NCBI RefSeq assembly: GCF_965363235.1
Contig: NC_134849.1
Coordinates: 55,436,122-55,500,121, forward strand
Source: Mytilus galloprovincialis
Taxonomy: Eukaryota; Mollusca; Bivalvia; Mytilida; Mytilidae
Length of the DNA stretch: 64,000 nt
Direction of reading: 5' to 3'
The translations under genes were made by a program, and so were the position numbers. The notes beneath the pieces are model-generated. The model worked only from the letters and a program-made list of their open reading frames with translations, searched no databases and had not been told where the DNA came from. Position 1 is the stretch's first letter. Each line of letters opens with the position of its first letter. Shown here piece by piece: positions 24,851 through 36,204 of this stretch.

Positions 24851-27586
24851 CTTGTTATAGATGTAATACCACCAAATCATAGAAAGTTACATCCAGTTGC
24901 GTAGGAAAATTTTATTGGTTAATATCCAGTGATGGTTAGTTTCTTACATGCAATGTATAATGTACAGTTTCATCTTTTTCTATAGTATTAGTGCTGGACC
25001 TTACTCATGCTAAATATGGAAAAAAAAGATGTGGTATTATTGCTAATGACACAACTTTCCACAAGAGAACAAAATGACACACAAAATTAACAACTATATG
25101 TCACTGTACTGCTTTCAACAATGAGCAAATCCCATACCACAAAGTCAGCTATAAAAAGGCCCCGAAATGTCAATGTAAAACATTTCAATGGGGAAAACTA
25201 ACAGTCTAGTTTATGTACACAAAATGATTGAGAAACCAATATATGTACATGTAACACATAAGCAAACGTCAACCACTGAATTACAGGCTCCTGAGTTAGA
25301 AAAGGCACATTAACACACAAAATGTGTCAAAGAAAGTATATTTTATTTGAAAAAAAAAAATTCTGCATATTAAACAAGGACTGTTTAGGAAAATCAATGG
25401 TAGATTACATCTATAGGTTACCAGATTGTATTGGCACAACCATTTTATGAACATAACATGGTATTCAGAATAGAGATTATGGCTAATCAGGTCCATATGA
25501 GTGCATGTTATTTTTTTATTATTAGAACTCACAGTTATTATGTACTTTGTGTTAGGAGTACCACAGATTTTCAACTGGAATTTGCTTTGTTTGTAATTAT
25601 GTTTACATGTATTGCTTTATTGATATGCAAAGAAAATATTAAACTGTGGTTCTTTGTCCCAAATCTGTGTTTGTTCAGTTTATACTTCTAACTAAGAACC
25701 AGTTAACATATCCTGGGCCCTTTACTGATCTCTGATTAGTGTAAATCAGATGCTTCATTTGCACTGTATCTTTTCAGCGTTTGGTTAGGACTCCAAAAGG
25801 GAAAGCATCTAAGTATTCGCAACATAGTCCCTATTTAGAATAAGGAGCAATATATAGGGAGGATTGATTCTGTATCTTGAAAAAAGGCAACCATTGTTGC
25901 CTTTGGAGAAATTAATTGTTTATTACATTCAATCTATAGAAGTAAGAACCAATAATCATGAGTTGTCTGTTGTAATGTTATCACTTTTTGGTCTGTCTGA
26001 AAACTACTTCCTAATTGCTGGTACTTGTAACATTTTAGGTCGAATATTTTTTCTTTCAGAAAATACTTGGCAGAATTAATGACTTCATTATTCCTAATTG
26101 GCCAATACAACACCCTGACAGTGATAAGTTGAAACGTGTAGTTACTTTTTGGGTCTGTCCAATACCTTCATCCTGTTATCAATACTTTGAATTTTACAAG
26201 TGTGGGATAGTCATAGCATTATCATGTGTGCAAAGTTTTTGTCACTTTAAGACCTGCAAACAAAAATTTGTTTATATGGAAATCATTTTCACCTTGAAGT
26301 CTTTGTTCAAGGTCAACAATACTATGGTCACTATGGTGCATGACACATCTTCATGAATTGATTTACATTCATACAAAATATCAAAAGCAGCAGTTAAGCC
26401 TACATCAAAAGACAAAAGTTACAGTTCTAGAAAAAAAAGAATCATTAAATTGACCTTGAGGTCAAAGTTCAAGGTCAAAAGTCACTTATCATGGTAGTAA
26501 CACATCCTTTGGAGCTGAGCTACCCTTATACCATATATATCAATAGCCTACATAAAAAGACAAAAATGTTACAACCAGAACCTGATCTGAACAGATTGAC
26601 TTACGGACAGACTGATACCCAAAGGGCATCTTCTTTTTTTTTGGCAGGTCCATGATAAGGTTTGTTTATTTAGAATGACTGATAGAACAAACTCCCTTTC
26701 ACCATACATTTTTCATCAATTTTAATTACTAATTTATGACAGTTTATCTATTAAATGGTATTTTAAGTCAATTTTCCAAATTTTGCCACTTTACTTCAAT
26801 TATCAGTATACAGTACAGACAATAAATGAGGTAAGAAATGTATGTTCATATTATGCTTAAACAATGCTTAGGTATAGACCTTCAAAATGCTTGTATTTAA
26901 AAAAAAATCTATTGGGTGGTTTTTTGTACAGGGTGACCTAATTTGCATAATTGGCTCCTACAGAAGTGCCAATTTTCATCAAAATGTGTTATTTTTACCC
27001 CGTTCACAGATTGTAACTGGAAGTAAAGCACACATCCAATTATTATTATATGAAACAAATGTATTTTTTATAATTATGTAGAAAAAAAATGTTTTAACTG
27101 TAAAAAATAAAAAAAATAACATGAAATTAGTGTTTTATTGGGAAATTGAGGAAATCATCATTAGGGGGGATAACTCATGGTGGGTTATCTCCCTTATTTA
27201 CCAAGAAAGTGGTCATAATACTTTCATATTTTTCTGAGGACACCCTAATCTTGCAAAATGATAAATATTGTAGAAATCTATTGGAGGATTTTTTTTTAAC
27301 AAAACATCCTTATCCACCTTAAGTCAGGTTTTTACGTTACTCTGTACTCTAAGAGGGCAAACAGATAGTTTTTAGGTTCGCCGACTGATTTTTCTTAGAG
27401 ATGCACTTGAAAATCTCTTGACTAAGGCAAAGATACGAATAATGAATGTGCGGAATTTAATTCTAAACCATTTGAGAATATCGATGTCGGCTGAATTAAT
27501 CATTAAGCAATGTACAGATGATCAACTTACCGTTTAATTCAGTATATCCATCAAATTTAAAATGTGATCCAAAAAGTTCTCGCTTC
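24851..27586. other. Transposon right interior without recognised genes
   Basis: It contains a mussel-type repeat at 25017-25150 and a cluster of AGGTCA-like half-sites at 26451-26477. A short GGGATAAC/GTTATCTCCC hairpin of a kind common in molluscs lies near 27163-27195. The open frames at 25431, 25864, 26129 and 26887 match nothing I know and have no splice context. Confidence 0.45.
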
Positions 27587-27633
27587 GAAAATCGCGACTT
27601 CCGGATAGCGTACAGAATAGTATCTACACTGTG
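27587..27633 (-). repeat. Right terminal inverted repeat
   Basis: Ends TATCTACACTGTG at 27633, followed by the target duplication TCATT. Reverse complement identical to 11859-11905. Confidence 0.9.
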
Positions 27634-28335
27634 TCATTCAATATTCGAAAACACAAATTATCTACTTTCTTTTTATTTTCGTTAGCATTGCTAGGTCCCT
27701 TCTGCAATGTGTATAAGTCATATTTTTATATCCTGTTTGATGATATATATTCAGCTTCTAGTTAAATAAGCCAAACTGGCTTATAAACGTTTCGGTTAGG
27801 AAGTGCCTGCCTGATAAAGGGAAATGCAGACGTTTTGAAAGAACAAAATTTGTAAAGCATTTATTTCATTTACTAGCACTGAATATATATATATTGCTAC
27901 AGCTGAAAAGGTTATCAAATATGGTATGATAAGCACATAATGCATTGTAATGGTACTGACATAATTTATAATATGCAAATTTATCTTTAATATATTCCCC
28001 CTTAATCAATTTATAAATTATATTATATAATTCCTAACAAACAATGTATTCACTGTGTATATTTCTGTCATTGTTAGTTTATTTTTCTTGTGTATCATTG
28101 TTCTATTTCTAATCGTTCGCATATTATCTGAATTTCTTATGATGTTTTACACATTTAATAGATTCCAACTAACTTCCAATAATTTTGCACTTTAGATTCT
28201 CGATTTCTATTTTAAAATCAGTAGTAACAAACTTTTACATCAAATAACAAATTTTAACATCTTTGTAATATTAAACATTTAGGTTCTTCTCGTTTGATCG
28301 CTCAGGTTTATATTTCAATTTAAAATCCATTTATT
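27634..28335 (+). repeat. Right part of repeat R1 (copy A)
   Basis: Closely matches 31034-31412 plus 32127-32465 of copy B, for example TAGTTAAATAAGCCAAACTG and GGTTCTTCTCGTTTGATCGC. It lacks the 714-bp foldback found in copy B: ATCTTTAATATATTCCCCC is continuous near 27985. The reverse open frame at 27796-27978 is not supported as a gene. Confidence 0.75.
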
Positions 28336-28371
28336 TTTATTTTCTTAAAGCGTATAATAAAACTTATCTTC

Positions 28372-28935
28372 TCATAATTCATTTAAAAATTAAATCTCAT
28401 AGATCTCATTTTATTCACAAAAATTCATAACGAGGCATCTAATTTTCCTATGGGTTTTATTTCATATGTAGGAAGAAGAAAAATTAAAATATTCATTGCA
28501 ATTTTTCTCTTATTTCAAATAAAGAACTTATAAATCTTGAGACTGACATATTAACATTTTCAGACTCACATGACAGGCGATACAGTAAAAATATCTCGTC
28601 AATATGTCTATCAAAATTTTAAAAGAATCTATATATATATATATATATAGCTTGACAATTTACGTTTATAAACATATATCCCGGTGTGAAATTTACATGA
28701 TTTGTATAAAAACAATTTTTTCTGAATGCGATAAAATGTCTATAAAATCAGAAAATTATTGTTATCAAATAAAAAGCCAGGGATGAGTTCTTTTCTAATA
28801 AAATGCCCTCAGAAAAAAGCAATACCTTTGATATTTTTTTTGCGATTTCGAAATAACACTTTTAATATTTGTAGTCATACATAACATAACAGGATGCAAA
28901 ATAAATCATTGCAGGCTCGTGAGGTCATTGTCTAG
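28372..28935. other. AT-rich DNA, nothing recognised
   Basis: Simple TA repeat near 28630-28648. The small forward open frame here runs through that tract and is not believed to code. Confidence 0.4.
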
Positions 28936-28944
28936 TTTAAAAAA

Positions 28945-29535
28945 ATAAATGTGATGTTTAATACGAAGCCACGCCTGTTTTCCGACTAAATGTATCTCAT
29001 TCTAAAGCAAAGCATCTTTATAAATATGCCGTCACATCAACCCTTCGACAGAAAACACCATTCTAAAGAAATGCATCCTTGTTCACTGTGTGGGATGTAT
29101 AAATACGCAGTCACGTGTGCTATCCGACAAAACAACTCATTCTAATTAAATGCATCCTTTACTGTTGCTAATGTATAAATATGCCGCCACGTCTGCCTTT
29201 TGTTTGAAAAACCCATTATTATAAAATGCTTCTTTTCTGACGGTGTAGGATGTAATAATACGCAACTACGACTGTCTTCCCACTGAATACCCAATCTAAA
29301 GAAATGAATCCTTATTTATTGTTAAGGATGTATGATAACGCAGCCACGTTTGCCTTCCGACAGAGAACCTCATTCTACAGAAATGCATCCTTTTACTGTT
29401 TGTAATGTATAAATTCTCAGCCATGTTTGCCTTCCAATATAAACCCCAATTCTTGAAAAATGCACCAAAACTTCATTTTTAAAAAATGCATCCTTTTTTA
29501 CTCTGTTGGATGTATAATTGGTACAGGCATTGTCA
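28945..29535 (+). repeat. Diverged minisatellite, about 78-bp unit, roughly 7 copies
   Basis: Successive units share CATTCTAAAGAAATGCATCC, then a GATGTATAAATACGCA-type string, then CCACGTCTGCCTTCCGACA. Units differ by many substitutions. It runs directly into the 55-bp satellite. Confidence 0.7.
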
Positions 29536-29536
29536 T

Positions 29537-30413
29537 AGTTTCCAACACGTCAAGTGCACACAATTATACAACAATCTGTATTATTGTTAATAGTTTCCCA
29601 CACTTCAAGTGCACACAATTATACAACAATTTGTATTATTGTTAATAGTTTCCCACACTTCCAGTGCACACAATTATACAACAATCTGTATTATTGTTAA
29701 TAGTTTCCCACACTTCCAGTGCACACAATTATACAACAATCTGTATTATTGTTAATAGTTTCCCACACTTCAAGTGCACACAATTATACAACAATCTGTA
29801 TTATTGTTAATAGTTTCCCACACTTCAAGTGCACACAATTATACAACAATCTGTATTATTGTTAATAGTTTCCCACACTTCAAGTGCACACAATTATACA
29901 ACAATCTGTATTATTGTTAATAGTTTTCCACACTTCAAGTGCACACAATTATACAACAATTTGTATTATTGTTAATAGTTTCCCACACTTCCAGTACACA
30001 CAATTATACAACAATTCGTATTATTGTTAATAGTTTCCCACACTTCCAGTGCACACAATTATACAACAATTTGTATTATTGTTAATAGTTTCCCACACTT
30101 CAAGTGCACACAATTATACAACAATCTGTATTATTGTTAATAGTTTCCCACACTTCAAGTGCACACAATTATACAACAATTTGTATTATTGTTAATAGTT
30201 TCCCACACTTCAAGTACACACAATTATACAACAATCTGTATTATTGTTAATAGTTTCCCACACTTCAAGTACACACAATTATACAACAATCTGTATTATT
30301 GTTAATAGTTTCCCACACTTCAAGTACACACAATTATACAACAATCTGTATTATTGTTAATAGTTTCCCACACTTCAAGTACACACAATTATACAACAAT
30401 CTGTATTATTGTT
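29537..30413 (+). repeat. 55-bp satellite, about 16 tandem copies
   Basis: The unit contains TTTCCCACACTTCAAGTGCA, CACAATTATACAACAAT and CTGTATTATTGTTAATAG. Variation is limited mainly to CAAGT/CCAGT, GTGCAC/GTACAC and ATCTG/ATTTG; the last four copies all carry GTACAC. The open frame across its left end is fortuitous. Confidence 0.92.
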
Positions 30414-30659
30414 ACAACAATCAAACGATACACCGATAAAATTTGCAATGAATAATGTTACAGCGAGAATATGCTGGAACAGAGTTTATTGCCCTTGAAA
30501 TAAACATATTATGGTTGATTTACCTTTAATAAATCTTTACGCTCTGAAAGCAGCATTGCGTATATCGTTATTTCACCTACTTTACCTTTAAGTTTTTAAT
30601 GATTAGGATGCATATTTTGAAACACTCCGCTGCTCAAATGCACATATTTTAAAATAACC
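30414..30659. other. Short unique stretch between satellite and R1 copy B
   Basis: No feature recognised. Confidence 0.4.
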
Positions 30660-31279
30660 TATAGATTATGGCAAACTTGTTTATGTACTTAAAATATTTT
30701 GACGGAATCCAAAATCCTGGTAAGTTAAATTATCTAAGTACATATTTTGTTATTGGTGTTTATAAAAAGTTTTATGTTCTATCATTAAAACACAAAATCA
30801 GAACGCGGAAATCTGATGAAAAACTGTATTTTTTTATGTATCGGCCTACACCTGTCAATGATTTTCTTACATCAATTCTTCTTTGCATTTTATTCTTCTT
30901 AATTTTGATGCATTTTGTACATGGCATGTCATTGATAGGTTTTTGCTTTCAGAAATTACATATCTTCGAATTTTTCTGTTTTTGTATTAAACGCTTTACG
31001 ATTTAAATTGTAATTATATTTTTTCTAGAAACATCATTCAATATTTGAAAATACAAATTATCTACTTTCTTTTTATTTTCGTTAGCATTACTAGGTCCCT
31101 TCTGCAATGCGTATAAGTCATATTTTTATATCCTGTTTGATGATATATATTCAGCTTCTAGTTAAATAAGCCAAACTGGCTTTTACACGTTCCGGTAAGG
31201 AAGTTCCTGCCTGATAAAGGGAAATGCAGACGTTTTGAAAGAACAAAATTTGTAAAGCATTTATTTCATTCACTAGCAC

Positions 31280-31318
<39 letters not shown>

Positions 31319-32465
31319 CTACAGCTGAACAGGTTATCCACTATGGTATGATAAGCAAATAACGCATTGTAATGGAACTGACATAATTCATAATATGCAA
31401 ATTTATCTTTAAGGTAGCACAATACAAAGATTTTTTCACTCCCAATCAGACAACTTTAAACTGATGTAATTCATTTCATCCTTCTTAATATTTTATAAAT
31501 GAGGTACCAAAAGAAAGAAGAAAGATCAATCTTTCAAATTGTGATAATTTCATTATGACATAACTATTACATAATTAATTATGATGTAATAAGTCGCTAT
31601 ATTTTGATGTCCACACTTGAATGAATTTAGCGTCTTTGTTTTTCATAACATCCCAAAATATTTTATAGATTCTTGTACAACACAGCTTGACCTCCGAAAC
31701 TATGTCTCAAATTTCCAAAATCATCAATAGAACAAATTTTATACTCAATTGAACTTAGTGGTCTCTAATGAATTGATGTTGCAAACTTCATTGAAGATTT
31801 ATGAGAGAATGAAATACAATAGGACAAATCTGAGACATAGTTTTGGAGGTCAAACTGTGTTGTGCAAGAATCTATAAAAATTTTTAGGATGCTATGAAGA
31901 ACAAAGAAGCTAAATTCATTCAAGTATGGACATCACAGAATGGCAACTAATTACATAACAATTGATTATGTAATAATTATGTCATAATGAAATTATCACA
32001 ATTTGAAAGAATAATCCTTCTTCTTTCTTTTGGTACCTCATTTATAAAATTTAAAGAAAGATGAGTTGAATTACATCAGTTTAAAGATGTCTGATTGGGG
32101 ATGAAAAATCTTTGTATTGTGCTACCTTAATATATTCCCCCTTAATCAATTCATAAATTATACTGTATAATTCCTAACATTCAGTGTATTCACTGTGTAT
32201 ATTTCTGTCATTGTTAGTTTATCTTTCTTGTGTATCATTGTTCTATTTCTAATCGTTCGCATATTATCTGAATTTCTTATGATGTTTTACACATTTTAAA
32301 GATTTCAAATAACTTCCAATAATTTTGTACTTTCGATTCTCGATTTCCATTTTAAAATCAGTAGTAACAAACTATTACATCAAATAACAAATTTTAACGA
32401 CTTTGTAATATTAAACATTTAGGTTCTTCTCGTTTGATCGCTCAGGTATTTCAATTTAAAAATTT
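30660..32465 (+). repeat. Repeat R1 copy B, carrying a nested foldback element
   Basis: Uninterrupted counterpart of the two R1 pieces that flank the large transposon. Its left end encodes an exon-like open frame, ATG at 30668 to AATCCTG then GTAAGT at 30720. The longer 112-residue frame is hydrophobic and unrecognised. A (TA)n tract lies near 31283-31315. The insertion point equivalent to the transposon site is ACATCATTCAATATTTG at 31031-31047. Whether R1 is a transposon or part of a duplicated gene is not clear. Confidence 0.75.
31413..32126. mobile_element. 714-bp foldback element with TTAA target duplication
   Basis: Begins GGTAGCACAATACAAAGATT and ends with the inverted AATCTTTGTATTGTGCTACC. 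The inverted arms are roughly 300 bp each (for example GAGGTACCAAAAGAAAGAAG against CTTCTTTCTTTTGGTACCTC), around a short centre near 31740-31800. TTAA flanks both sides (31409-31412, 32127-32130) and is single at the homologous site in copy A. TTAA duplication is known for piggyBac and Kolobok families. No coding capacity, so it would be non-autonomous. Confidence 0.88.
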
Positions 32466-33330
32466 ATTTTTATACATTTTTTTCGAGTGTGGTTTATAAT
32501 GTATATTCTGTTAAAAATAATTATATATGCTTGCAAAGAGGGTAGCTTAAGTAGTTATTATATGATTATATAGTGATGTTTGGATTGATATTAACGCAAT
32601 GGAACATGAAGAAAAATCTATAGTCATACGTATTAAAACTTAGTTTGGTTTTACAGTTATTTTTCGATAGGATTTATTGTGCTTTAATTTTCTATTAGAA
32701 TGAATAAGATAGCTTGAAAGTAGTTTTTATTTGTTATCATGTATCATGTGTCCATACTGAAGTAAAAAAAAGAATGAACAAATAAAGACAGACTTTATTC
32801 AAACTAAGACTTTTCTATAAGTAGGATATAAAAACATTTCACAGAAACTCACTTCTGGACAAAAAAAAAGATTACCAAATGTAGTCATACTTTATTTAAT
32901 ATAATGTAAAACGTGTCACACATACGCACTTCGGAATAAAAAAATGAAAAACAAATGTAGTCATCCTTTATTTAAATAAGGACTTTTGTAGGTAGGATAT
33001 AAAAATATTCCACAGAAACGCACTTCTGGACAACAAAAATCAAATTCACTCTATTAAATGTCTTCATCCGGAGTTTAAGACACAAAACTCTACGAAATCG
33101 ACACTATTGATTCGTTTTTCGTGTACCTGTATATATTATTTACAGAAAATTAAACTAGATGAATATTTCGTAAGGTAATATATGTATGATGTCATTTTGT
33201 AACTTAAAAAGTGAAAATAAACTTAAATGAATATTCCGCCCAGAAAAATAGGTCCTGATATGTTTTAAAATTCTACATTTTCATTGTAAAATTCTATGTT
33301 TCATAAATTTCATACTGAAACTTATATTAA
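32466..33330. other. AT-rich DNA with a weak tandem repeat
   Basis: Near 32820-33060 strings such as GTAGGATATAAAAA, CAGAAACGCACTTCTGGACA and AAATGTAGTCATCCTTTATT recur two to three times at ~80-170 bp spacing. No gene recognised. Confidence 0.45.
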
Positions 33331-33334
33331 TTGG

Positions 33335-33990
33335 TTATCAAAAGTACCAGGATTATAATTTTATACGCCAGACGCGCGTTTCGTCTACATAAGACTCATC
33401 AGTGACGTTCAGATCAAAATAGTTAAAAAGCCAAACAAATACAAAGTTGAAGAGCATTGAGGACCCAAAATTCCCAAAAGTTGTGCCAAATACTGCTAAG
33501 GTAACCTACTCCTGGGGTAAGAAAATCCTTAGTTTTTCGAAAAATTCAAAAGTTTTGTAAACAGAAAATTTATAAAAATGACCATATAATTGATATTCAT
33601 GTCAACATCGAAGTGCTGACTACTGGGCTGGTGATACCCTCGGGGACGAAACGTCCACTAGCAGTGGCATCGACCCAGTGGTGTAAATAGTTATCAAAAA
33701 TACCAGGATTATAATTTTATACGCCAGACGCGCGTTTCGTCTACATAAGACTCATCAGTGACGCTCAGATCAAAATAGTTAAAAAGCCAAACAAATACAA
33801 AGTTGAAGAGCATTGAGGACCCAAAATTCCCAAAAGTTGTGCCAAATACTGCTAAGGTAATCTACTCCGTGGGTAAGAAAATGCTTAGTTTTCCGAAAAA
33901 TTCAAAAGTTTTGTAAACAGAAAATTTATAAAAATGACCATATAATTGATATTCATGTCAACACCGAAGTGCTGATTACTGGTATCTATA
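33335..33990 (+). repeat. Two tandem copies of a mussel-type repeat
   Basis: Both units contain ACGCCAGACGCGCGTTTCGT, CATAAGACTCATCAGTGACG and AAGAGCATTGAGGACCCAAA; the first ends with a CCACTAGCAGTGGCATCGAC tail. Reversed copies lie at about 39424-39568, 53170-53325 and 63842-63985. Abundant in Mytilus as I recall. Confidence 0.75.
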
Positions 33991-34386
33991 ATAAGTCGTA
34001 TTACAACAAGGTTGATGCCGATACTGGTACAGTTTCTTCTTCCAATGGTATCACCAGTTGGGAAGTCAGCATCAAGATAATAAAATCTTAAGAATTTTTT
34101 TTCGAATTTCCCTGTTGTTTTTATATATTTTATTAGGTTTGATGCCTTTGAATAAAAGACGGTATGCTGCACGACATGGACTTATAATTCGTCTATTCAG
34201 AATCTAATGCATTCTGGGTAATATTTTCAAACGTACTCGAATTCGTTGTGATTGGTTTAAAAAGTTCTAAACAATGGAAATTCAACGAAAGAAGTAACGT
34301 TATTTTCATTATGATGTACGAAAAATGACATTATCCATAGTTCTGAAAAGGCGAACTGTCTTGATATGATTGACTTTTGATGCGAA

Positions 34387-34405
34387 TAACACTTTTTATT
34401 CACAG
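34387..34405 (+). promoter_or_regulatory. Putative 3' splice site of a 5' UTR intron
   Basis: A pyrimidine-rich AACACTTTTTATTCACAG precedes the start codon by 22 bp, suggesting an upstream non-coding exon for the membrane protein gene. Not verified. Confidence 0.4.
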
Positions 34406-34427
34406 TTGAAAGCCAGTCGTCTTTCCA

Positions 34428-35492
34428 ATGGTCCCAAAAAAGATTATGTACCAGGCGACCATCGCTATTGTACTATACTGTTCCCTCTACATATTCTTCT
34501 TGCTGAAACCATTTTACCAAGATCACAGAAATGCATTTAATACATTTACATTACAAAGAGGAGCAGTTCATCTTGAGCATCAAGATGACAAACAAGTATT
34601 TTCAAAGACAAAACCTCTTCTTACTATTTTTACAACATGGATTTCTGACAAGAAAAAAAATATTTGCCGAAATAATACTGTTCAAAACTGGAATCTTTTG
34701 CAGAAGAATGTTGTTAGAATCTTATTTACTAATGAGTCTGATTTGACTGTAAGAGTGAAGTCGATGGGTTGGAAGGTTCTTACAGTTAAAAAAGTAGCAA
34801 GCGTAACTAAGGTACCGGTGCTAAAAGATCTGTTTTACTCGAGTTTCAAGGCTGTAGATTCTACGTTTTATGCATATGCTAATGGTGATATCCTGTTTAC
34901 AGATGACCTCATAAAAACATTGGAAACCATTTTGAAATCGATACTAAACAATTCAGACGATTTGTTGCTTATAGGTAGACGTACAGACGTACGGAATGTA
35001 ACGCTCGAAGAAGCAAAGAATCACGTGACCCTGAAACATGCAGCTTATAATAGAGGATCTTTACATACACCATATGGAATTGACTTCCTCATAATAAAAA
35101 AATCCTATCCACTTTTTGACTTACCTGACCTGGTTATAGGCAGACCTTATATAGATTCATTTATTGTTTTGAGGGCAGTGAATCGTGTACCTGGTCACGT
35201 GATTGACATTACTGCGACCTCATTGGCTGTACATCAGGTCACATTACCTGGAAAGGAAGGGGTCGACGAAGGTAGTACGCATCTGGATAAAAATTACAAT
35301 TACGATTTATTGAAATCAAGAAAACCGAATTACTCAAGAGGAAATACAAATTGTGCTCAATATTATACTAATCATACTTTGTTGAACAACAAAATAACCA
35401 TTGCAATTGAAAGAAGGAGGCATCTTATAGACAAGAGATGTTTACCATTAATAGTTGACATTTTTAAAGTAACTGGTGTTTTACGAGGATGA
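34428..35492 (+). CDS. Type II membrane protein, GT-A-like glycosyltransferase family (uncharacterised)
   Basis: One open frame of 354 residues. A likely acceptor (TTTTTATTCACAG, ending 34405) lies just upstream, so a 5' non-coding exon is probable and the coding region itself has no intron. Residues about 7-27 form a single signal-anchor segment, with a lumenal remainder as in Golgi glycosyltransferases. Inside are LLTIFTTWIS (about 64), ILFTNESD, a YANGDILFTDD motif (about 149-159), VGRRTDV-like LIGRRTDVRN, YGIDFLIIKKSYPLFDLPD and IGRPYIDSF. The order, with an NGD acidic motif, a GRR loop and an aromatic-rich acceptor region, resembles uncharacterised animal GT-A-like proteins. Donor and acceptor are unknown. 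Potential N-glycosylation sites occur (NES, NVT, NYS, NHT). A short repeat copy lies ~80 bp downstream. The gene call is strong; the enzyme class is an inference. Confidence 0.82.
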   Translation: MVPKKIMYQATIAIVLYCSLYIFFLLKPFYQDHRNAFNTFTLQRGAVHLEHQDDKQVFSKTKPLLTIFTTWISDKKKNICRNNTVQNWNLLQKNVVRILFTNESDLTVRVKSMGWKVLTVKKVASVTKVPVLKDLFYSSFKAVDSTFYAYANGDILFTDDLIKTLETILKSILNNSDDLLLIGRRTDVRNVTLEEAKNHVTLKHAAYNRGSLHTPYGIDFLIIKKSYPLFDLPDLVIGRPYIDSFIVLRAVNRVPGHVIDITATSLAVHQVTLPGKEGVDEGSTHLDKNYNYDLLKSRKPNYSRGNTNCAQYYTNHTLLNNKITIAIERRRHLIDKRCLPLIVDIFKVTGVLRG

Positions 35493-35571
35493 AAAATGTT
35501 TACAAACTATATACATGTTATTATTTAAAACGAAAATAATCATATGTTAAAAGTTTGCAAAAAACAAGTAA

Positions 35572-35770
35572 AATCTCAAAAATACTGAACTCCGAGGAAA
35601 ATTCAATCAGAAAGTCCCTAATCACATGGCAAAATCAAATGACAAAACACATCAAAAACGAATGGACAACAAGTGTCATATTCCTGACTTGCTACCAGCA
35701 TTTTCGAATGTAGAAAATGGTGGATTGAACCTGGTTTTATAGCGCCTCTCACTTGTAAGACAGTCTCCTC
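35572..35770 (+). repeat. Short interspersed repeat copy
   Basis: Long copy of the family at 2117 (AAAATACTGAACTCCGAGG through TATAGCGCCTCTCACTTGTA). The reverse open frame at 35618-35818 is antisense of the repeat. Confidence 0.7.
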
Positions 35771-36204
35771 AAAAGCCGTTATATTTACAACGACAGACAT
35801 AATAAATAAAATAGTCAAAATATGTGTACAGCAAACACGAAAAATATCTGACGTTGGATAAAGAACCTGAACAAATTATTTAAAAAGCCTTATTTTAACC
35901 GTTACCTTACAGCAAATCAATAGGAAAATATTAAAACCTGTTGACATTAAAATTGATATACAAGTTGGATCAAAGCAACAACAAAAAATACAATACGTTC
36001 AACAATTTGCATATTATGAATTATGTCAGTACCATTACAACCTACGAAACAGAGTACCTATCTTAGATTACTCACAGTCTTTTAAGTTAGGGAATGAACT
36101 ATATTTTACACAAACTTATTTTTAGAGGGTACACCCAAAAAGATGATGGGTAAAGAAATTATAGACAGTCTTAGAAAATCATGTGTGTCTGCAAAACATA
36201 GAAT

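Larger units (their letters stand above)
11859..27633 (+). mobile_element. 15.8-kb DNA transposon with CACAGTG terminal inverted repeats
   Basis: The ends are perfect inverted repeats of 47 bp: 11859-11905 begins CACAGTGTAGATACTATTCT, and the reverse complement of 27587-27633 is identical, with similarity running about 7 bp further inward. TCATT occurs directly outside both ends (11854-11858, 27634-27638), and only once at the homologous undisrupted site (31034-31038), giving a 5-bp target duplication. Inside is the transposase-exonuclease gene (17064-24850) plus many nested repeats, mostly in its first 5 kb and in introns. The terminal heptamer and 5-bp duplication are those known for Transib and RAG-type elements, yet the encoded transposase is Mutator-like in sequence. 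The transposase exon holding the first catalytic aspartate was not found, so the copy may be inactive. Confidence 0.88.

Noticed and set aside
27163-27195. Short GGGATAAC/GTTATCTCCC hairpin as a regulatory element
   Set aside because: A very common motif in mollusc repeats; too short to assign a role.
29460-29645. 61-residue open frame with internal repeats
   Set aside because: Produced by the 78-bp and 55-bp satellites; no splice or start context.
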